A DNA stretch of 64,000 nucleotides. Source: Oscillospiraceae bacterium. GTDB taxonomy: Bacteria; Bacillota; Clostridia; Oscillospirales; Oscillospiraceae. The stretch covers positions 7,250 through 71,249 of the forward strand of contig CAJTCG010000013.1 of NCBI GenBank assembly GCA_910574635.1, given 5' to 3'. The notes under the pieces were generated by a model. It had not been told where the DNA came from, did not search any database, and was given only the letters and a program-made list of their open reading frames with translations. Below, one piece after another: positions 59,583 to 64,000 of the stretch (the first letter of the stretch is position 1; each line of letters starts with the position of its first letter). Made by a program: the position numbers and the translations under genes.

Positions 59583-61070
59583 ATGAAGTATTTGAGCACC
59601 AGAGACCGTGCCCTGCGGGTGACCGGGGCCGAGGCCGTGAAGCGGGGCCTTTCCCGGGACGGCGGGCTGCTGACCCCGGAGGCCGTTCCCCAGATTGGCG
59701 AGGCCTTTTTGAAGAGCCTTACCGGGGCCTCCTACCAGGAGCGGGCCGCCAAGGTCATGGCCCTTTATCTGACGGACTACAGCGAGGAAGAGCTGCTGGG
59801 CTTTGCGAATAACGCCTACGGTCCCGATAAGTACGGCCACCCCGCCGCCGCCCCCCTGCGGAAGGTGGATGGCTCCACCCACTGTCTGGAGCTGTGGCAC
59901 GGCCCCACCTCCGCCTTTAAGGACATGGCCCTCCAGATGCTGCCTCAGCTCCTTTCCGCCGCCCTGCGGAAGACCGGGGAGGACAAGACGGTCTGCATTC
60001 TGGTGGCCACCTCCGGCGACACCGGCAAAGCCGCCATGGAGGGTTTTGCCGGCGTGCCCCAGACGAAAATCATGGTTTTCTACCCCAAGGACGGCGTGTC
60101 CAAGGTCCAGGAGGCCCAGATGGTCACCCAGGACGGGGAGAATGTGGGCGTCTGCGCCGTGGTGGGCAACTTCGACGACGCCCAGGCGGGGGTGAAGCGC
60201 ATATTCTCCGACGAGGGCATCCGGGAGACCCTGGCGAAGCGGGGCTATCTCCTGTCCTCCGCCAACTCCATCAACTGGGGCCGCATCCTGCCCCAGGTGG
60301 TTTACTACATCTCCGCCTACTGCGACCTGCTCCGGGACGGGGAGATCAGCATGGGGGACAAGGTGAACTTCTGCGTCCCCACCGGCAACTTCGGGGATAT
60401 CCTGGCGGCGTATTACGCGAAGCGCATGGGCCTGCCGGTAGGGAAGCTCATCTGCGCGTCCAATAAAAACGACGTGCTGACGGACTTCCTCCGCACCGGC
60501 GTGTACGACAAAAACCGGCCCTTCCACACCACCATGAGCCCCTCTATGGACATTTTGGTGTCCAGCAACTTGGAGCGGCTGCTGTTCGACCTCTCCGGGG
60601 AGAACGACCAGGAGGTCCGGGGCTATATGGAGGCCCTGAACGCCAGTGGGAAGTACGAGGTTTCAAAGACCATCAAGGCGGCCCTCCGGGAGCAGTTCTG
60701 GGGCGGCTTCTGCGACGAGGCGGGGACTACTGCCACCATCGCCCGGTATTATAAGGAGCACGGCTACCTCATCGACACCCACACCGCCGTGGCGGCGGGA
60801 GTGCTGGAGCAGTACCGGGTGGAGACCGGGGACAAGACCCCGACCATCTTTGTTTCCACTGCTTCCCCTTATAAATTCTGCGACCATGTGCTCCGGGCCA
60901 TCGGCGAAGCCCCCAAGGGGGACGGCGTGGAGCTGCTGGACCAGCTTCACGAAAAGACCGGCGTGGCGGTGCCCCGGCGGCTGGCGGCCCTGAAGGGCAA
61001 GAAACGGCGGTTTGACCTCACCTGCGAGAAGCCGGGCATGGACGGCGTGGTATTGGATTTCTTAAAATAA
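59583..61070 (+). CDS. thrC: Threonine synthase
   Basis: A 495-aa PLP enzyme converting O-phosphohomoserine to threonine. The N-terminus MKYLSTRDRALRVTGAEAV, the PLP-lysine motif GPTSAFKDMALQML, ATSGDTGKAAMEGF and FCVPTGNFGDILAAYYAKRMGLP are those of the long threonine synthases. A weak AAAGGTGAG lies upstream. No other threonine genes are adjacent. Confidence 0.96.
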   Translation: MKYLSTRDRALRVTGAEAVKRGLSRDGGLLTPEAVPQIGEAFLKSLTGASYQERAAKVMALYLTDYSEEELLGFANNAYGPDKYGHPAAAPLRKVDGSTHCLELWHGPTSAFKDMALQMLPQLLSAALRKTGEDKTVCILVATSGDTGKAAMEGFAGVPQTKIMVFYPKDGVSKVQEAQMVTQDGENVGVCAVVGNFDDAQAGVKRIFSDEGIRETLAKRGYLLSSANSINWGRILPQVVYYISAYCDLLRDGEISMGDKVNFCVPTGNFGDILAAYYAKRMGLPVGKLICASNKNDVLTDFLRTGVYDKNRPFHTTMSPSMDILVSSNLERLLFDLSGENDQEVRGYMEALNASGKYEVSKTIKAALREQFWGGFCDEAGTTATIARYYKEHGYLIDTHTAVAAGVLEQYRVETGDKTPTIFVSTASPYKFCDHVLRAIGEAPKGDGVELLDQLHEKTGVAVPRRLAALKGKKRRFDLTCEKPGMDGVVLDFLK

Positions 61071-61107
61071 AGAGCGACGGGCATCAAACAGAAAGGGGGG
61101 AGCTGCT

Positions 61108-61788
61108 ATGGCCCTCTACGCCATTGGGGATCTGCATCTCTCCCTGACGGCCGACAAGCCCATGGAGGTCTTCGGCCCCGCCTGGGAGAACTACACCGCC
61201 CGCATCGGGGAAGGCCTCTCCGCCCTGACGGCGGAGGACGTGCTGGTCCTGGCGGGGGACACCTCCTGGGGCATGAGCCTGGAGGAGGCGGAGGCCGACT
61301 TTCAATTCCTGGACCGGTTCCCCTGCAAGAAGTATCTGGTGAAGGGAAACCACGACTACTGGTGGACCACCGCCGCCAAGCTCCACCGCTTCTTTGACGA
61401 GAAGGGCATCCACACCCTGGACCTCCTTCATAATAACTGCGTCTTCTACGGGGATTACGCCGTCTGCGGCACCCGGGGCTGGTTTTTGGAGGAGGACGCC
61501 CACAACGTCAAGGTCCTCAACCGGGAGGTGGGGCGGCTGGAGGCTTCTTTGAAGGCGGCGGGGGAGAAGCCCATTTTGTGCTTCCTCCACTACCCGCCAC
61601 TTTACCAGGGCTATGAGTGCCCGGAAATCTTGGAAACGCTGGAAAAATACCGGGTTTCCACATGCTGCTACGGCCATCTTCACGGCCACGCCATCCGCCG
61701 GAGGCTGGAGGGAAAACGGGGAGAAACGGAGTTTTCCCTGATCTCCGCCGACTATCTGGGCTTTGTTCCAAAAAAAATTTGTGATTGA
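61108..61788 (+). CDS. Metallophosphoesterase
   Basis: A 226-aa calcineurin-like phosphoesterase. Metal-binding motifs are seen in order: AIGDLHLS, LAGDTSWG, KGNHDYWW and CCYGHLHGH. The substrate is unknown. AAAGGGGGGAG precedes the ATG, and it lies 37 bp after thrC, so it may be co-transcribed. Confidence 0.9.
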   Translation: MALYAIGDLHLSLTADKPMEVFGPAWENYTARIGEGLSALTAEDVLVLAGDTSWGMSLEEAEADFQFLDRFPCKKYLVKGNHDYWWTTAAKLHRFFDEKGIHTLDLLHNNCVFYGDYAVCGTRGWFLEEDAHNVKVLNREVGRLEASLKAAGEKPILCFLHYPPLYQGYECPEILETLEKYRVSTCCYGHLHGHAIRRRLEGKRGETEFSLISADYLGFVPKKICD

Positions 61789-61820
61789 AGGAAAAAAGAC
61801 TGGTATTTTCAATTTTTTTC

Positions 61821-61829
61821 TGATAGAAT
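61821..61829 (+). promoter_or_regulatory. Extended -10 promoter of tig
   Basis: TGATAGAAT forms an extended -10 (TGn-TAGAAT) after an AT-rich stretch; the -35 is poor. It lies about 60 bp before the tig start. Confidence 0.5.
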
Positions 61830-61887
61830 ACTTATTTGCCCGGCCATATACGTTTTGAGTGCCGGGAATGAACGGAGGAAAACAGAC

Positions 61888-63354
61888 ATGAGTGTGAAAA
61901 GCTGCGAGAAGATCGAAAAAAGCCAGGTCGCGTTGACCATCGAGGTGGAGGCCGCGGAGTTTGAGGCCGCCATGGAAAAGGCGTACCGGAAGATGCGGGG
62001 CAAGATCAACGTCCCCGGTTTCCGCCCCGGCAAGGCCCCCCGGAAAATCATCGAGGGCATGTACGGCGCGGAGGTGTTCTTCGACGAGGCCATCAATATT
62101 GCCTTCCCCGACGCCTATGAGGCCGCCGTGAAGGAAAAAGAGCTCCAGGTGGTGGGCTATCCGTCCGTGGAGCTGGTGGGCGAGTGCACCCGGCAGGGCT
62201 TTACCTTCAAAGCTGTCGCGCCCGTGTATCCCGAGGTTACCCTGGGCCAGTATAAGGGCCTGACTGCTCCCAAGGAGGAAGTGCAGGTCACATCCGAGGA
62301 CGTGGACCGCCGCCTCCAGACCCTCACCGACCGGAACACCCGCCTGGTGTCCGTGGAGCGGGAGGCCAAGGAGGGCGATACCGCCGTCATCGATTTCGAG
62401 GGCTTCCTGGACGGAAAGCCTTTCGACGGAGGCAAGGGGACCAACCACAGCCTGGAGCTGGGTTCCCACAGCTTTGTTCCCGGCTTTGAGGAGCAGGTCG
62501 CGGGCATGAAGGCCGGCGAGGAAAAAGACATCGACATCACCTTCCCCGAGGACTACCACGCGGACCTGGCCGGCAAGGCCGTGGTCTTCAAGGTCAAGTG
62601 CCACGAGGTCAAGGAGAAGGAAGTTCCCGCCCTGGACGACGAGTTTGCCAAGGACGTCAGCGAGTTCGACACCCTGGACGAGCTGAAGGCGGATCTCGAA
62701 AAGCAGATCAAAGAGGAGCGGGAGAAGGACGCCCAGCGCGGCTTTGAGGACGCGCTGATGGAGCAGGTGGCCCAGGGCATCACCGCCGAGATCCCCGACG
62801 CCATGGTGGAGGGCCAGGCCCGGCAGTTCGTGGAGAACTTCCGCACCCAGATCGCCCAGCAGGGAATCCCCTATGACCAGTATCTCCAGATGACCGGCAT
62901 CCAGGAGTCCAAGCTGCTGGAGGACGCCAAGGAGCCTGCCCTGCGCCAGGTGAAGATGGACCTGGCCGTCATGGCCGTTATCAAGGCCGAAAACATTGAG
63001 GCCGGCGACGAAGATGTAGAGGAAGAATACAAGAAGCTGGCGGAGCAGTTCGGCATGGATGTGGAGATGGTAAAGAAGTACATCCAGGCCGACCAGGTGA
63101 AGGACCAGGTTTGCAGCCGCCGGGCCATCGACGTGGTGGTGGAGAGCGCCACCGCCGTGAAGCCGGAGGAGAAGCCCGAGGAAAAACCCGCGGAGGAGCC
63201 CGCCGCGGAAGAGAAGAAGCCCGCCCGGAAGCCTCGCAAGAAGAAGACGGAAGAGTCCGAGGGTGCGGAGCCGGACGCGGAAGAGAAAAAGCCCGCCCGG
63301 AAGCCCAGAAAGAAGAAGACGGAGGAGACCGAGGAGCCGAAGGACGCCGAATAA
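61888..63354 (+). CDS. tig: Trigger factor with charged C-terminal extension
   Basis: A 488-aa ribosome-bound chaperone and peptidyl-prolyl isomerase. The ribosome-binding loop region GFRPGKAPRKIIEGMYG is near residue 50, the FKBP domain contains GFLDGKPFDGGKGTNHSLELGS, and the C-terminal helical domain follows. The last 70 residues are an added Lys/Glu/Pro/Ala tail holding a duplicated unit AEEKKPARKPRKKKTEE; the usual length is about 430 aa. GGAGGAAAA precedes the ATG at 61888. It lies upstream of clpP, a common order. Confidence 0.95.
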   Translation: MSVKSCEKIEKSQVALTIEVEAAEFEAAMEKAYRKMRGKINVPGFRPGKAPRKIIEGMYGAEVFFDEAINIAFPDAYEAAVKEKELQVVGYPSVELVGECTRQGFTFKAVAPVYPEVTLGQYKGLTAPKEEVQVTSEDVDRRLQTLTDRNTRLVSVEREAKEGDTAVIDFEGFLDGKPFDGGKGTNHSLELGSHSFVPGFEEQVAGMKAGEEKDIDITFPEDYHADLAGKAVVFKVKCHEVKEKEVPALDDEFAKDVSEFDTLDELKADLEKQIKEEREKDAQRGFEDALMEQVAQGITAEIPDAMVEGQARQFVENFRTQIAQQGIPYDQYLQMTGIQESKLLEDAKEPALRQVKMDLAVMAVIKAENIEAGDEDVEEEYKKLAEQFGMDVEMVKKYIQADQVKDQVCSRRAIDVVVESATAVKPEEKPEEKPAEEPAAEEKKPARKPRKKKTEESEGAEPDAEEKKPARKPRKKKTEETEEPKDAE

Positions 63355-63390
63355 GCCGAATCTTTACTTGCGGATTCACAGATTCGACAC

Positions 63391-63425
63391 ATTTTCACAT
63401 GATGCCTGTGGTATCATGTGAAAAT
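63391..63425. promoter_or_regulatory. Palindrome overlapping the clpP promoter region
   Basis: ATTTTCACATGAT (63391-63403) and ATCATGTGAAAAT (63413-63425) are perfect 13-bp inverted repeats with a 9-bp spacer. An extended -10 (TGG-TATCAT, 63409-63417) overlaps the right arm. There is no T-run, so an operator is more likely than a terminator; it does not match the CtsR consensus. Confidence 0.6.
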
Positions 63426-63505
63426 GGTTATATGGGCATAACTGCCGGGCGCTGGAGCGCGCTTCACCCCTGGCAGGCCCGCACAAAAGACTGGAGGTTA
63501 TCAAA

Positions 63506-64000
63506 TTGAGTCTAGTTCCCTACGTAGTCGAACAGACCAACCGGGGCGAGCGGTCCTATGACATTTTCTCCCGGCTGCTGAACGACCGGATCGTCTTCCT
63601 GGGCGAGGAGGTCAACGCCACCACGGCCAGCCTGATCGTGGCCCAGCTCCTCTATCTGGAGGCCCAGGACCCGGATAAGGACATCCAGCTGTATATCAAC
63701 AGCCCCGGCGGATCGGTTACCGACGGCATGGCGATTTACGACACCATGCAGTACGTCAAATGCGACGTGTCCACCATCTGCGTCGGCATGGCGGCCAGCA
63801 TGGGAGCCTTCCTCCTCTCCGCCGGAGCCAAGGGCAAGCGCATCGCTCTGCCCAACGCGGAGATCATGATTCACCAGCCTTCTGCCGGCACCCAGGGCCA
63901 GATTACCGATATGGCCATCCACCTGAAGCGGTTGGAGACGATCAAAAAGCGGATGAACCGCATCCTGTCGGAAAACACGGGCCGATCCATCGAGGAAGTC
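63506..64000 (+). CDS. clpP: ATP-dependent Clp protease proteolytic subunit, 5' part
   Basis: The first 165 codons of ClpP, cut by the window end. The start is TTG with GGAGG upstream, giving the conserved [23 protein letters not shown]. The catalytic Ser lies in [10 protein letters not shown] and the His in IMIHQPSAG; the Asp is expected beyond the edge or close to it. ClpP degrades unfolded and regulatory proteins with ClpX, whose gene usually follows. Confidence 0.97.
   Translation, partial: MSLVPYVVEQTNRGERSYDIFSRLLNDRIVFLGEEVNATTASLIVAQLLYLEAQDPDKDIQLYINSPGGSVTDGMAIYDTMQYVKCDVSTICVGMAASMGAFLLSAGAKGKRIALPNAEIMIHQPSAGTQGQITDMAIHLKRLETIKKRMNRILSENTGRSIEEV

Noticed and set aside
1-64000. 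CRISPR arrays, tRNA or rRNA genes
   Set aside because: No regularly spaced repeats, cloverleaf-like segments with CCA-proximal T-loops, or rRNA signatures were seen; a covariance scan would be needed to exclude a missed tRNA.

Overview
The window is high-GC, gene-dense chromosomal DNA of a spore-forming Firmicute. The suite spoIIAA-spoIIAB-sigF, sigG, ytfJ (gerW) and a ylmC/ymxH-type gene, together with ScpA/ScpB, a Trp T-box, TTG/GTG starts and classical TTGACA-N17-TATAAT promoters, fits Clostridia. The GC content and the molybdenum hydroxylase set suggest a gut Oscillospiraceae-like lineage; the genus is inference.

Layout. 1-0.9 kb: remains of two oppositely oriented IS5-type transposase fragments. 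1.2-20.5 kb: purine permease, ridA, a lipoprotein, a polA-rimI-tsaD run, an MGMT-like protein with an omega-amidase, yjbQ, a BlaI/M56 receptor-protease pair with a very long sensor, the spoIIA operon, and a radical-SAM/DUF4130 pair behind a LexA-like box. 20.6-28.8 kb: thiN and a purine/aldehyde molybdenum hydroxylase block (a fused 849-aa enzyme, a MocA-like cytidylyltransferase and a three-subunit xdhABC-type enzyme). 28.8-35.9 kb: a MITE-like repeat, a MtnA-like isomerase with class II aldolase, glycerate kinase, FapA, a LysE/LysR pair and ylmC. 36-42 kb: sigG with a sigma-F/G promoter, an M50 protease, scpA-scpB-DUF2953-ytfJ-dac-rluB. 42.1-49.9 kb: a large structured RNA with all the contextual hallmarks of OLE RNA, followed by its membrane partner OapA and dxs-tlyA-nadK-argR-recN-nth. 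50-55.9 kb: three small Pro/Gly-rich proteins, a membrane-anchored hypothetical, wecB-tagO and trpS with its T-box. 56-64 kb: tandem signal peptidases, rbgA, rnhB, yraN, thrC, a phosphoesterase, tig and the start of clpP.

The most notable content is (1) the OLE RNA/OapA locus, (2) a palindromic GGTCGACC operator shared by the purine permease and fused molybdenum hydroxylase promoters, 20 kb apart, (3) a LexA-like box inside the promoter of the uncharacterised radical-SAM/DUF4130 operon, and (4) a large BlaR-like receptor with two matching 20-bp operators. All functional assignments come from reading motifs and context; no database search was run.
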